DNA from: Carposina sasakii
Lineage: Eukaryota > Arthropoda > Insecta > Lepidoptera > Carposinidae
DNA: 64,000 bases
Assembly: GCA_014607495.2 (NCBI GenBank)
Contig: CP053154.1
Coordinates: 1,116,001 to 1,180,000, forward strand
Reading direction: 5' to 3'
Part shown: in pieces, positions 44,228-54,034 of the stretch
How the letters are laid out: each line of letters begins with the position of its first letter
Numbering within the stretch: the stretch's first letter is position 1
Notes under the pieces: model-generated
Databases searched by the model: none
The model's input: only the letters and a program-made list of their open reading frames with translations
What the model was told of the DNA's origin: nothing
Translations under genes and position numbers: made by a program

Positions 44228-44330
44228 AAATGCACACGCTGCATGCGCAGGCGCCGCCGGTCAGATACATCCTTTTGTCGCACGCGCCCTTTTCAGACGC
44301 CATCTTGTAATTGCGCACGCAATAAATTTG
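44228..44330. promoter_or_regulatory. Possible CpG-rich promoter-like patch
   Basis: In strongly AT-rich surroundings this patch holds GCATGCGCAGGCGCCGCCGG, GTCGCACGCGCCC and ACGCCATCTTGTAATTGCGC. TGCATGCGCA resembles an NRF-1 site and GCCATCTTG a YY1-type site, both common at housekeeping promoters. No open frame or splice pattern beside it identifies a gene, so this is only a candidate. Confidence 0.25.
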
Positions 44331-44552
44331 CAGCTCTTTAGCGTATAGAATAATAATTGAGAAAGAGGTGTCAGTAAATATTATTTCGTGACAGAAAATA
44401 TAATGCAGTTATTAGAAATAATTAAGCAAGTACATATATAATATAGGCCACAAAATTTACAGATTACAAAAATAAAATCACGACGGACTAATCTTAATAT
44501 CCTATCCAAATCATTTAATTTTATTATTTTAGCAGGTATATATCTTATATAT

Positions 44553-44814
44553 ACATACATATAATCACGCCTTTATCCCTTACGGGGTAGGCAGAGCACC
44601 AAGGGCCGATGGAACCACATGGTGCCACTTCTGACCAATTTTGAGGGTATAGTTGATATGTATAAGTTCGGTTAGTGGTGACAGGAGGTCAGCCCATCGC
44701 CTACAAAACACCAAGACTCTTGTCCCTCTACTGACTTGTACAGTATGCCCGAGAAGAGAAGCAGCTGTAGTATTATACGTTTTTTTTTTCACTCCCAGAG
44801 CAGCATAGAAGATG
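44553..44814 (-). mobile_element. Retroposon A with 12-bp duplication
   Basis: TATCTTATATAT lies at 44541-44552 and 44815-44826. The tail is at the low-coordinate side (ACATACATATAATCACGCC), the head at the high side (CAGCATAGAAGATG). A minus-strand frame (44580-44792) remains open with VFCRRWADLL and YTLKIGQKWHHVV. Similar residues survive in the scrap at 11763. Whether the frame was ever translated is unclear. Confidence 0.9.
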
Positions 44815-44826
44815 TATCTTATATAT

Positions 44827-45433
44827 TTTTATATTCTATTCTAATCCGCACGTAGTGTACTACCCAAGCTTTTATCTAGAAATATTTTATCATTCTAAAA
44901 CGTTATTAATCTGATTTAAAAAACAAACAAATTAAGGATACCTATGCCGTAACTAAGGCCTTATTTACAACGAATTTTAGAATCTTTATCAAGTCTTGTG
45001 TCGCTATTTATATTTTCAAGTCTCTGTAACAAAAACTAGTCTATATTTTGAAAAGGCCCAAGATCACTCTCTGACCACACGCGAACCAGTGGGCGTACTT
45101 GTTATTTATTCGCAATTTCTTTAATGCTTTAATGCATATTCACAATTAGCATTTAAAGCCATGACTCATTCGAGCCCCTTTGTTTTGGCGCATTTTCACT
45201 TTAAACCTAATTTATGGTGTCTATAAAATCGTATAAATGTGTAAATTTGGTTCCAGTTCGTACATTGTTTTGCGTTTGTAGTCCTCTTGCAGTCGTATAC
45301 CGGCGTGTTTATGACCTTTTATGGATTAAGATGATATTAAAATAAACTGTAACGGTCTGTGTGTAATGTTTTCACTAATGGAGTGTTTAATTTACTTTAT
45401 ATTTTATTTACACGTTCTTCAAAGTCATGTGCT
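44827..45433. other. AT-rich sequence, nothing recognised
   Basis: No gene or repeat family recognised. Confidence 0.5.
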
Positions 45434-45635
45434 GATGCGAATCTTCACTAGAATAAATCATATTCATCTCCTTCCATGTTTGCCGTGAGAGTCGATTAAG
45501 GAAATCAGAGGTGTTCTCTCAGACGACGACCTAGCCACTTGGCACTGCTCTTCTACATCTGGCTCTGTTATGCTAAACGTTGCTGTAGGATTTCTTTTAT
45601 GATCCTGCTGTTCTAGCTAGCTCATCTTCGAAAGC
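45434..45635 (+). repeat. Repeat family F
   Basis: ATTCATCTCCTTCCATG, GTGTTCTCTCAGACGACGAC, GTTATGCTAAACGTTGCTG and GATCCTGCTGTTCTAGC follow the family-F order, with moderate divergence. Confidence 0.7.
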
Positions 45636-45689
45636 CATGTATTTCCATGTGTTTCAATATATTTTAATATTTATGCACTGTTGATTTTC

Positions 45690-45937
45690 TTTCATGCTGC
45701 TCTGGGAGTGAAAAAAAAAACGTATAATACTACAGCTGCTTCTCTTCCCGGGCATACTGTACAAGTCAGTAGAGGGACAAGAGGGTCTTAGTGTTTTCTC
45801 TATTCTCTACTAACCGAACTTGTACATCTCAATTATACCCTCAAAATCGGTCAGAAGTGTCACCATGTGGTTCTATCGGCCCGTGGTGCTCTGCCTACCC
45901 CGTAAGGGATAAAGGCGTGATTATATGTATGTATGTA
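45690..45937 (+). mobile_element. Retroposon A with 7-bp duplication
   Basis: The head is TTTCATGCTGCTCTGGG and the tail GGCGTGATTATATGTATG. GATTTTC lies at 45683-45689 and 45938-45944. About 20 bases in the middle (the AGGCGATGGGCTGACC segment) are missing. Confidence 0.85.
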
Positions 45938-45944
45938 GATTTTC

Positions 45945-46380
45945 CTGTATATTTAGGTTACTTACCTATATTATCGTACATTTCACTTGATGCTATACTA
46001 TTCTGACTGCATTTTACGTATAAAGAATACAGAAACTAGGGCAACTAATTCTAGTAACAATTGAGCTTGGAACTCGAAATATGATGCTAAAATAAGAAGG
46101 AAATTCTCTCACAGGGCGTCAAAGAGTAGGCGGTCATAGGAATTACAATAGTGGATACTATTTATTCTTAGCTCTGGGCTATTTTTACCTACTGAAGTGA
46201 GGGAATTTACTATTGTTGTCATGAATTTTACGTAGGTGTGTTTGTTTACGTTCAGAGTTTTTCTATTAATTTCAATGTAATATTTTTCTCTATTGTTACC
46301 GTCAGTAGATAGAACTTACTATCCTGATGTACGGGTGTTCATATGTCGATTAAAATTTTAATTGTCGGATTAGCACTATG
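45945..46380. other. Sequence without recognised feature
   Basis: Nothing recognised. Confidence 0.5.
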
Positions 46381-46496
46381 TATTTATGGTTGCATGCTAG
46401 GTGCTTGGATCTGGCTTCTCGTTGCGACTGTAGTGTCTTGTGTTCGTGATCATTTTCAGCGGAGGGTATCTATCTTTCCGAATAGTTCAATGTAAT
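46381..46496 (+). mobile_element. Family G arm fragment, copy G5
   Basis: TTTATGGTTGCATGCTAGG, TGGATCTGGCTTCTCGTTG, CGACTGTAGTGTCTTGTG and TCCGAATAG match the reverse of the fragment at 41598-41760 more closely than G3, so G4 and G5 share a subfamily. The centre and ribozyme are missing. Confidence 0.7.
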
Positions 46497-46559
46497 ATTT
46501 TTATTAACCAACTAATATTTGCGGACTTTTATCAAGTAGTCTCTAACGTTTCCCACTCT

Positions 46560-46655
46560 TAGACTCCTTCGATATTTCGTCGTCTCCTGCTATTCCAGAA
46601 GGTCTTCAGGTCTTTACGCCATCTCTTCCTTGGCCTACTTCTGCTCCGACGCTAA
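46560..46655 (-). pseudogene. LINE C-terminal scrap
   Basis: The minus strand reads RRSRSRPRKRWRKDLKTFW, resembling the GRPRKRW.DDL motif near the C-terminus of RTE/CR1-type LINE proteins, then a stop. It is only about 30 codons, so the assignment is tentative. Confidence 0.45.
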
Positions 46656-46667
46656 CAAAAAAGAACA

Positions 46668-46745
46668 ACGAATATATGATTTCGAGTCTCAAATTTTACG
46701 GATAAGTTCTCAGTGGCTGCTTTCATATCATTTGTATAACATATG
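46668..46745. repeat. Fragment of family C MITE
   Basis: GATTTCGAGTCTCAAATTTTA, then GGATAAGTTCTCAGTGG match the right half of family C. The terminus is lost. Confidence 0.6.
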
Positions 46746-46995
46746 CGTACCTTTTACAAGTTTATTACTGTATAAAAAGTACAATAGGTGTACAATAGAA
46801 TACTTATAAGTGTCCATTCTGTTCATTTTGTTCTACACCCCGTCGCCACATAAAGCTGTAGGGGCCGCTAACTTGGCATATTGCGCCGTGTACGCGCATA
46901 TGATAAGTGCATAGCCGTTCTTATCAAAACATATTTCTGTGTAGGTAGTTAAGTTCGCTTGTCTGAAATATTGCTTGTCTTATCCTATTTAGTCT

Positions 46996-47145
46996 TGCTT
47001 ATACATACATACATAAAAATCACGCCTCTTTCCCGGAGGGGTAGGCAGAGATCACGGATCTCCATTTGCTACGATCCTGACACACCTCTTTCGCTTCATC
47101 TACTTTCATGATACTCTTTATGCACGCTCGTCGGTTTAGGGTACT
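46996..47145 (-). mobile_element. Retroposon R, reverse copy
   Basis: TACATACATACATAAAAATC, then GGAGGGGTAGGCAGAGATC, GATCTCCATTTGCTACGATC and CACACCTCTTTCGCTTC. It is the reverse of 26001-26138, slightly longer at its head (CTTTATGCACGCTCGTCGG). Confidence 0.75.
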
Positions 47146-47269
47146 CTTGACCTGACCTTTCTTTAGTCTTGCTTATAATATCTGTAAATGCATTATTTTT
47201 GGCTAACAGCATCTAGGTATAAATTTTAAACAATTTCTTGAGCTAGTAACTTGTTACTGATTTATTTAA

Positions 47270-47700
47270 ATAATTATGTAATCCCCGCTATGCTAATTGT
47301 GGCTGTGAGATTTATGAGATCCTTTATGAGCTTGCAGCTCTGGCTACCCTATTTTGGGAACAGAACCGTGTCTATATGTCTCTGTCTACGATAGAGATCA
47401 ATATTGAGCAGATAGAGAGTATGTAATCCTTTTATAATAATAAATAAATAATAAAATATAGTACTTTTTCGGTAGTAGGTAGTTCTACTCTAAATATTAG
47501 GCTTTTGTGTATCCAAAAATGTAATATTTAGATTTTTTATATCATATACCAAATAAAATAAAAATATTTGCTGGTATCGTAGTTTTAAACCATGCTGATG
47601 AATACATCAGCTGCATCTCCTTCCGTGCATGTTGTAAGAGTCGACTAAAAACTCGGGCATTCTCTCAGGCGATAAGCTAGAAACCTATCATTGAATATGA
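47270..47700 (+). repeat. Two family F fragments in AT-rich sequence
   Basis: One fragment at 47285-47360 has CTATGCTAATTGTGGCTG and GCAGCTCTGGCTACCC (far part). Another at 47600-47690 has CATCAGCTGCATCTCCTTC and ACTCGGGCATTCTCTCAGG (head). The order is swapped relative to the family, so these are separate pieces. Confidence 0.65.
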
Positions 47701-47706
47701 TGCGTA

Positions 47707-47762
47707 CACTGGGGGAGGCCTACGTCCAGCAGTGGACTGCAATAGGCTGACGACGACGACCT
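47707..47762 (+). mobile_element. RTE-like tail of family B
   Basis: CTGGGGGAGGCCTACGTCC, then AGTGGACTGCAATAGGCTG and (ACG)n. It is the last 55 bases of family B; the usual GAT tail is replaced by CGACGACGAC. Confidence 0.8.
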
Positions 47763-48050
47763 ATACCTATATGTATATAGTTTTAAAATTTAGGCTTTCA
47801 TAAGACAGCGGCACCAACAGGCAGCCTAATTTTACGGTTATTAGTGAAACTTGTTATACGCGTGAGTTTCCATTTAAATGCAAATTTAACATCCCCGGGA
47901 AATGTTTATAGTATACAAGTACGGGCTTTTTTGCTGCCGTTCTCAACCAGTATAAAAATGTTTTACTTGCTCCAGTAAAGTTTGTTTTCAACATTGTTGG
48001 TGCTTGAATATATTTTGCTGTGTACTCGTATAGCCTTCTTTGTTTGTTTA

Positions 48051-48760
48051 ATAATAATAATAATAAGCCCGCAGGGCAGCTTGTGGCGAGCTGTTGGGAG
48101 GTAGCATTCCCACGGACCTGAAGTGCTCCCGGGGGAAGACCCTGTTCCTCATCTCCGGCGCCGGAAGTGAGGTCTGACGAGGAACAGTTCCCCCGCCTCT
48201 GCCTTGCCTTTGCCGGCCGGGCAAAGTGGAGTCGCGAGAGCTATGACAGCTCGAGGGTGGACGTGCCCATCAGTAAGTGCAAGTTGGCTTCGGTTTAAAG
48301 TCCAGGGGCACCCCTCCACCCTAGCCGCTCACCAAATGTTGCCCCCTTTGTCGCTCCGTGCGTGCGGCCGTTTCAGGGGGCCCATGAAATGAGTCGGCGA
48401 GTCACCGCCTGCCGCCTTTGCAATTTTGAGACTTGGTTGTAATGGCAGGCGTCCGTTAGTCTCCTTTAAATAGCCCGATTATCGAACTCCACCCAACAAT
48501 CACCCCCATATTCTATGACCTTATTTTCCATTGCACGACATAGATCTGTACTCCAATAGTCTTGCACATAGCGGGGACCATCGCTGGGTGTATCATATTG
48601 TGCGGTCGGCGATGGTATCCACCATGTGTATCCCACACCATATTAAAGTTCTCTAAAAAGGGCCTCTACATCTTGGCCACGGCCCGATGCACGCCTCTCA
48701 AAGGAACGGGACTCTATAGTCCCGAGAATTTAAACAGAGATACAATAATAATAATAATAA
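48051..48760 (+). mobile_element. GC-rich block between AAT arrays, probable LINE 3' region
   Basis: (AAT)n at about 48049-48064 and 48743-48759 bracket a block far richer in G+C than its surroundings (CCCGCAGGGCAGCTTGTGG, GAAGTGCTCCCGGGGG, GGGGCCCATGAAATGAGTC). A diverged reverse piece lies at 50040-50125 (CATGCCCCTGGACTTTAAAC). Repeated dispersion plus a short-repeat tail suggests the 3' untranslated region of a non-LTR element, possibly two copies head to tail. No reverse transcriptase frame is visible. Confidence 0.5.
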
Positions 48761-49332
48761 ACATTTATTTCAGATAACGAGATCCATATTTTGTTAGGTT
48801 GTTAGTTACAAATTACTTAGTCTATGTTAGTTGATAAATAATAATATAGAACTATATAATACATGTGTTACTTAATTAAATAGTAGTAGTTATAATAATA
48901 TGTAATATTAAAAATATCCATTATCTCTAGGTAATAAGGACAGATCGTGCAATAAAACATATGACCATTACAAAAAAAAGTTCAAAGAGATAATAAAACT
49001 GATCAATCAACAACAGAACCATCTCAATACCGTCCTATTTGGACCCTTATAATGAACTCATCATTACTTTCTTTCAAAGTGTAGCAGAACCAACTCCTTC
49101 CCTGCCGGAAGTGAGGAATACTGGCAGGAAATAGAAAACCCGTCTCCGGAAGCTGCCGGCACAGGTGTGGATTATTTTGCTAGAAATAAATATGGCGGCG
49201 AGAATCAGTGAGAAAGTAAAATGGCGTGTGCTTATTCTTTTGTGTCTTTTAGTTATTTCTGGTGAATTACGTCCTATAGCTATGCTAAATGTATCTGTAG
49301 GATGTCGTTTGTGAAGTCTTAAATATGTAGAT
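48761..49332. other. AT-rich sequence without recognised gene
   Basis: A scrap of family F lies at 49273-49318 (AGCTATGCTAAATGTATCTG). Otherwise nothing. Confidence 0.45.
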
Positions 49333-49343
49333 ACATTTAGATA

Positions 49344-49680
49344 AGCGGTGATAGCCCAGTGGTTAAGGCGTGCACCTTCCAAGCTGGAGGCGTAAGTTCG
49401 ATCCCAGGCACGGGTCTGTACCAAAGAATTTATTTCATGTACAGATTTTAATGTTGCAAAATTGTCACTCGTGCCTCGGAAAGCTCGTAAAACCGTTGGT
49501 CCTGCGCCTGATCTCTCTCCGGTGGTGTCGGCTTTCCGTCCCATCGGACTATGAGAGTGAGGGAATAGAGAGTGCATCTGTGTTTGCGTACACACTTGTG
49601 CACTATAATATCTCCTGCGTACCTGGCCCATCTCCATAGAGGTCGCCTTGGCCGAAATACGGTCGGAGATCGTCATCATC
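49344..49680 (+). mobile_element. tRNA-derived SINE H with 11-bp duplication
   Basis: 337 bp flanked by ACATTTAGATA (49333-49343 and 49681-49691). The head has an A box in GATAGCCCAGTGGTTAAGG and a B box in AGTTCGATCCCAGG, the internal polymerase III promoter. The body includes GTCACTCGTGCCTCGGAAAG and CCATCGGACTATGAGAGTG. The tail is GGTCGGAGATCGTCATCATC. The long minus-strand frame across it is incidental. A headless copy is at 29845-30075. Confidence 0.9.
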
Positions 49681-49736
49681 ACATTTAGATACGGTTCTGT
49701 TCGCCGAAAGTTGATTAATTCAGGAATGTTTAATAC

Positions 49737-49845
49737 TGGTGGATACCCGCGACTTGGTCCGTCTGATCTAGATAGCCTTTGTATTATTCTGATTTATAAT
49801 ATAACTATTGAACGCCCGCGACCTTGTCCGCGTCGTCCGAGATAG
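49737..49845 (+). repeat. Two family E head fragments
   Basis: CTGGTGGATACCCGCGACTTG (49737) and ATTGAACGCCCGCGACCTTG (49804) are both versions of the family-E head about 65 bases apart, each without a body. Confidence 0.55.
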
Positions 49846-50039
49846 AGTAGCAATCAAGGGTGTCGATTTAATTAAAATCCGAGACCTTACATGATCCATA
49901 TTTTCCCGGGTTAACTGGTAGAAAAAATTGCATTAAGTACCAAAATTTTTTGTATGTATGTGTTACAATCCAGGTGGCCGGCCCTTTTTAACTTTCATAC
50001 CAAATTTTATTGGAAATCTATGTCATGCGATCCATGGGC
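49846..50039. other. Sequence without recognised feature
   Basis: Nothing recognised. Confidence 0.45.
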
Positions 50040-50125
50040 CGTTTTTAACGGACGCCGTGAAAGACTCATTTCATGGGTAACAAACATGCCCCTGGACTTT
50101 AAACCGAAGCCATCGCCCATACCTT
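50040..50125 (-). repeat. Reverse piece of the GC-rich 48-kb block
   Basis: GACTCATTTCATGGG, then CATGCCCCTGGACTTTAAAC and CGAAGCCATCG are the reverse of CCCATGAAATGAGTC and GCTTCGGTTTAAAGTCCAGG in the 48051-48760 block. Confidence 0.6.
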
Positions 50126-50861
50126 AGATGATCCATACTCACAAAATTTCGCGTTTATAATATTAGTAGGATTCTGATTTATAAAAAAAAACATCGATAC
50201 TTTCTGTTACTCGTCAAATCACTTAACGCTATGTAGGATAATATATAGATATTTGTAGATATTATAATCTGTGGTTACTATAACTATATATTTTAAAAAT
50301 ATTATTTTATGTCATTCTTTTATTATAAGCTTTGCGCTCATGTCCAGTATTTTCCAGGCACTACCATAGAAAGATCCAGCTCATTTCTACCTACTTGCAT
50401 TTGTACACAATATCTCCCACATTTGGTAGGATTATAGCTTAAAGTGAACATTCAAAGTAACATAATCCGATTGTGCAGCCACAAGCTGTTTTAAACCTTG
50501 CACTTCATATATAGAGTTTAAAATGTTTTTAATTTTCGGCGGCGCCTACGCACGCGTTTTATTTTTAGTTTCACCGAAATGGGCTTATTCTGTTGCAATG
50601 AAATGCATTTCTGAGGATATTTATGTCTTAAATCACGTTCAATATGTTTTGCGAAGTACTTTATAAGTAAGCTGTAGGGAATGGAAATACATATGTATGT
50701 TCGTAAGTATTATTTTTATTTGCAAGGTTATAATATCTCTTTTTTCATCTTCTCTATTTTCAACCAACTATCAAAGGTGTGGTACTTTTCTTTTGTAATT
50801 CAATGCTTAATAGCCAAGCGAATGTGATGTAAGAGCCAATACTCTATTCTGGCTCTTTCCA
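50126..50861. other. AT-rich sequence, nothing recognised
   Basis: No gene or repeat family recognised. Confidence 0.5.
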
Positions 50862-51105
50862 TCATTTACAGCCCTGAGAAGTCCACTGTTGGACATAGGC
50901 CTCCCCCAATAACCTCCACTCCGACCGGTCGGAAGCAGCCTGCATCCAACCGACGCCCGCGACCTTGGCCAGGTCGTCCGGCCACCTCGCGGGTGGCCTT
51001 CCCACGCTGCGCTTGCCGATACGTGGTATCCACTCTAGAACTTTCCGACTCCATCGGCCATCAGTTCTTCGAGCTATGTGCCCTGCCCATTGCCAGTTCA
51101 GCTTG
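50862..51105 (-). pseudogene. RTE LINE C-terminal end
   Basis: The minus-strand frame ending near 50872 gives GRPPARWPDDLAKVAGVGW, MQAASDRSEWR, then LGEAYVQQWTSQGC and stop. This is the C-terminus of RTE-clade LINEs. It extends further 5' (to about 51100, with HIARRTDGRW-type residues) than the copies at 26720 and 60292. The (GAT) tail is reduced to ATGATGG, and no duplication is clear. Confidence 0.8.
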
Positions 51106-51410
51106 TATCAGGTAATCTCAAATATCAGTGACAAACCGTTTCTGTTAATCACTTATTCGGATAATATGAACGATGGCTTTCAATGTTTATTTATTTCTAA
51201 GGGACGCCCGTACCCTTATTTTGTAATCTTGCAACCGATCGCTAAATGTCAAAAGACGACTACGCGACCGATTCCAAGAAACTCTATTTCTTTAATCAAG
51301 CAGTATGGTGCACTGACTTTTTAATCTAGTAGGATAATACCAAATGTCAATTTTGACAGCGACTATCCAGCGATTGCGACCGGTTGCAAGTTACAAAATC
51401 AGCCTGCCGG
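51106..51410. other. Sequence without recognised feature
   Basis: Nothing recognised. Confidence 0.45.
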
Positions 51411-51533
51411 CTCCCTGATTACCTAATTTGCAGTAGCAAAGCCGATTTTACGTAATACGAATTTGACAAGTAAATCAGCGATTTTTGTACAATTTTCGTT
51501 ATCGCTTTGCTTTTGCTAGTTAAGTAAACCAAC
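51411..51533. mobile_element. Family J MITE, shortened
   Basis: CCTGATTACCTAATTTGCAG, TTACGTAATACGAATTTGAC and TTCGTTATCGCTTTGCTTTT. It is the same inverted structure as 12449-12645, in reverse, with about 70 bases lost and ends decayed. Confidence 0.75.
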
Positions 51534-51831
51534 CAAAAAACTTACTTCGCATTTATTTATATCAGTAATTGATGAGTTAATTCACTAACCGTGACATCTT
51601 CAACTCTGTTTATTTAGATAGGTATTTCTCTTTTATCCTACTTTCATGTATGGAGTAACAGTCTCCCAGAATTCGTTTTGAGCTCCACCGTATCGTAATC
51701 GAGTTTGCGACTGAGCTGTCACTTTAATTGGATTGCAGTTCCTACGGACGGGAGTTTGCTTTTTGATACGGTTTTTTAGGACTAAGTTATTTATAGTGTC
51801 CACTGTATGTACCTATACATAATTAATTATA
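51534..51831. other. Sequence without recognised feature
   Basis: Nothing recognised. Confidence 0.45.
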
Positions 51832-51961
51832 AAGGGTGTAACAAAAGGGGTACAATCCATATAATATTGTAAAATAGACATGTGGTTTCGAGTCTCAAAT
51901 TTCGTGGATAAGTTATCTTTATTGAGCTATTTTAATAGCATTTCTCTTCAGTTACACCCTG
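51832..51961. mobile_element. Family C MITE, internally deleted
   Basis: Ends are AAGGGTGTAACAAAAGGGGT and GTTACACCCTGG. The right half carries TTTCGAGTCTCAAATTTCG and GATAAGTTATC. The left half is mostly lost (130 bp). Confidence 0.75.
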
Positions 51962-51967
51962 GATATT

Positions 51968-52165
51968 TCCCAAAATCGGGTAGCCAGAAGTGCAGGATCA
52001 TGATTGAGATGCTTCAGCCGTTTAGTACAGCGGGGCCAGATGTAGAAAATCAGAGACAAGTTGAATCAGAGACAGTGCCTGAGAGAACGCCCCTTAGTTT
52101 CTTAGTCGACTCCTGCGACATGCTGATGTATTCCAGTGAAATCCCGCATCAGCACGAGGTGTATG
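51968..52165 (-). repeat. Repeat family F, long reverse copy
   Basis: GGGTAGCCAGAAGTGCAGGA, CTGAGAGAACGCCCCTTAG, TTCTTAGTCGACTCCTGCG and CATGCTGATGTATTC in reverse family order, then CCCGCATCAGCACGAGG. Confidence 0.75.
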
Positions 52166-52269
52166 TACAGAGCCTTTAACAGTTAAACCAGTTTAATCGG
52201 CTAGGTAACTTAATTTGATTTACCCAGCACCTGCTGTTGTGTACAAAAGACCTTAACCATTAACCGTGT

Positions 52270-52388
52270 CAAGGCCAATAAATTCAACAATGCCTAACTT
52301 TGACAGATAATGCACACATTTCACTGTCAAATACCTTTTTTAAACAATATCTAATTTTAGATGCGGTTTTGTAAATAACACCGCAAAC
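52270..52388 (+). repeat. Repeat P
   Basis: CAACAATGCCTAACTTTGAC, TTTTTAAACAATATCTAAT and AGATGCGGTTTTGTAAATAA. It is a second copy of the repeat at 35465-35580. Confidence 0.65.
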
Positions 52389-53025
52389 CTCCTTTAAATA
52401 CTTATTACGGCCCCCTAAATAACAAAATTAAAAACCGATTAGATCAATCCCATGAAATCCATAAACAATCTACAAGTTACACACATCAAAACACAAATCA
52501 TAGAGCATAATCACCTAACACCTCTGCTAATAACCCCTAATTCTGGTGACTTGCACTGACCACAGGAAGAATTAACGCAAGTACTGCAAGTCATGATGTA
52601 CAGGATCCTATTGTGGACTCACATTGTAAGGCAGGGTCTTAATGGGCAGGAAATAAGGGTTAGGTTAGTTAATGAGGTTACGTTTGGGAGGGTGCGATTT
52701 TTTTACTCTGTCACTCTCAGTTTTGTATGGGATGTTTTTTTGGCTTGCATTTAAATATGTATGGATATTATAACACAAGAAGCTTTGTATACGCGTAATG
52801 CTGAATTATTGAGGCAATCTCAATGTTATAAAATCTTGCATCATTAAGATTGCAAAAATTTATTTGTTAATTAAATCTAAATACATACCTATTAATCATA
52901 GTCCGTTCAACTGTAGAAGAAATAAGAACATCTAAAAATAAAGTCATGTACTTACATATTATTATGCTGTAATATCAATGATTAGGTCCTCTTCATCGTC
53001 ACACTGGTTCATTGAAGTCTCCTAA
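52389..53025. other. AT-rich sequence, nothing recognised
   Basis: No gene or repeat family recognised. Confidence 0.5.
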
Positions 53026-53213
53026 AACTGAACTCGTGACGTCATCAAGTCCTTATACAGGGTGTAACAAAAGGGGTATGTTAAGCGAAAAGCTATGTAA
53101 ATAGCCCACTATAGAGAACCTATTTCCAAAATTTCAGACTCAAATTCACTCCAGATAGTATGAAGAATTCCGAAACTGAAGTCTCGTGACGTGGGCATCA
53201 AGCTTTTCCTTAT
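53026..53213. repeat. Local duplication flanking a half MITE C
   Basis: AACTGAACTCGTGACGTCATC to CCTTATA (53026-53057) is repeated as AACTGAAGTCTCGTGACGTG to CCTTATA (53174-53213). Between them lies the left half of a family-C MITE (53058-53173: CAGGGTGTAACAAAAGGGGT, then AATAGCCCACTATAGAGAAC). The arrangement suggests duplication of the target region, with loss of the MITE's right half. Confidence 0.7.
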
Positions 53214-53611
53214 ATACCACATCTAGTTTTCTTCCACCTTGTCCTCAATACAAATTTTACGTTAAACTAACATCGACAATATACAATTATTCGACATCTA
53301 AACTCTATGCTTCAAGCAAGCCAGTTTCCCTTATTCAGTGAACCATAGACAATTCAAACAGCCTCCTACCAGGTTTCTGAAACTGTTGATCTATAGATCG
53401 GATCTAGGAACTCGGCCGTATATGGGACGGATAACCTTAATCGGTCGCTGGCTTGAATTGCGCCTTGCGAGAAGGATGGTATGGTTGGCAGAAAAAGTTG
53501 TTTTATTTAGATCAGGTTTTGCATATGCATGCAATCGCATGTTAATAAAACGAATCGGTCACTACTAGAGTTTCTGATTCGTACTTTTGATCCTATATAT
53601 ACATATCTATA
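53214..53611. other. Sequence without recognised gene
   Basis: A 76-codon frame (53338-53568, plus) is unrecognised. Confidence 0.45.
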
Positions 53612-53855
53612 GAGGGTGTGACAAAAGTATGTTAAGTGATATACCTATACTATAAAAAAGACCCACTATATAGACATACCATTTGCAAAATTTGAGACTA
53701 AATGACGTGTTTATTTTTGAAGATTGTATGAATTTGTTTCGGAATCCTCCATACTACCGGGAAAAATAAACATGTGATTTCGAGTCTCTGTGGAAAGGTT
53801 CCCGTTTGGCTAATTCATAGCATTTCGCTTAAAACATACCTTCTGTTATACCCTG
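53612..53855. mobile_element. Family C MITE, near full length
   Basis: 244 bp. Ends are GAGGGTGTGACAAAAGTATG and CATACCTTCTGTTATACCCTG beside TA. The inverted halves are recognisable but more diverged than in the 14004 and 38775 copies, so this is older. Confidence 0.8.
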
Positions 53856-54034
53856 TTTAACTTCATAATTATTTTCATTAATTTTAATGTTTAAGTACAT
53901 GAAAATAATAATTAAGTACCTAAAAAGTACATCATGTTTTAAAAATTGTTTGAAAAACTTTATCATCAATTTTGCTCACCGAGATTCTACCCAGCCCTGG
54001 CAGTTGATACTAAGAAAGTCGATGTCAGCTGCTC
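53856..54034. other. AT-rich sequence, nothing recognised
   Basis: Nothing recognised. Confidence 0.45.

Noticed and set aside
49074..49682. 202-codon minus-strand open frame, the longest in the window
   Set aside because: It runs antisense through SINE H and its flank. The SINE has a clean target duplication and tRNA-like head on the plus strand, so the frame is incidental.
50866..51054. 62-codon minus frame with MESESSRVDTTY start
   Set aside because: Wrong frame of an RTE C-terminal fragment; the LGEAYVQQWT frame is the real one.
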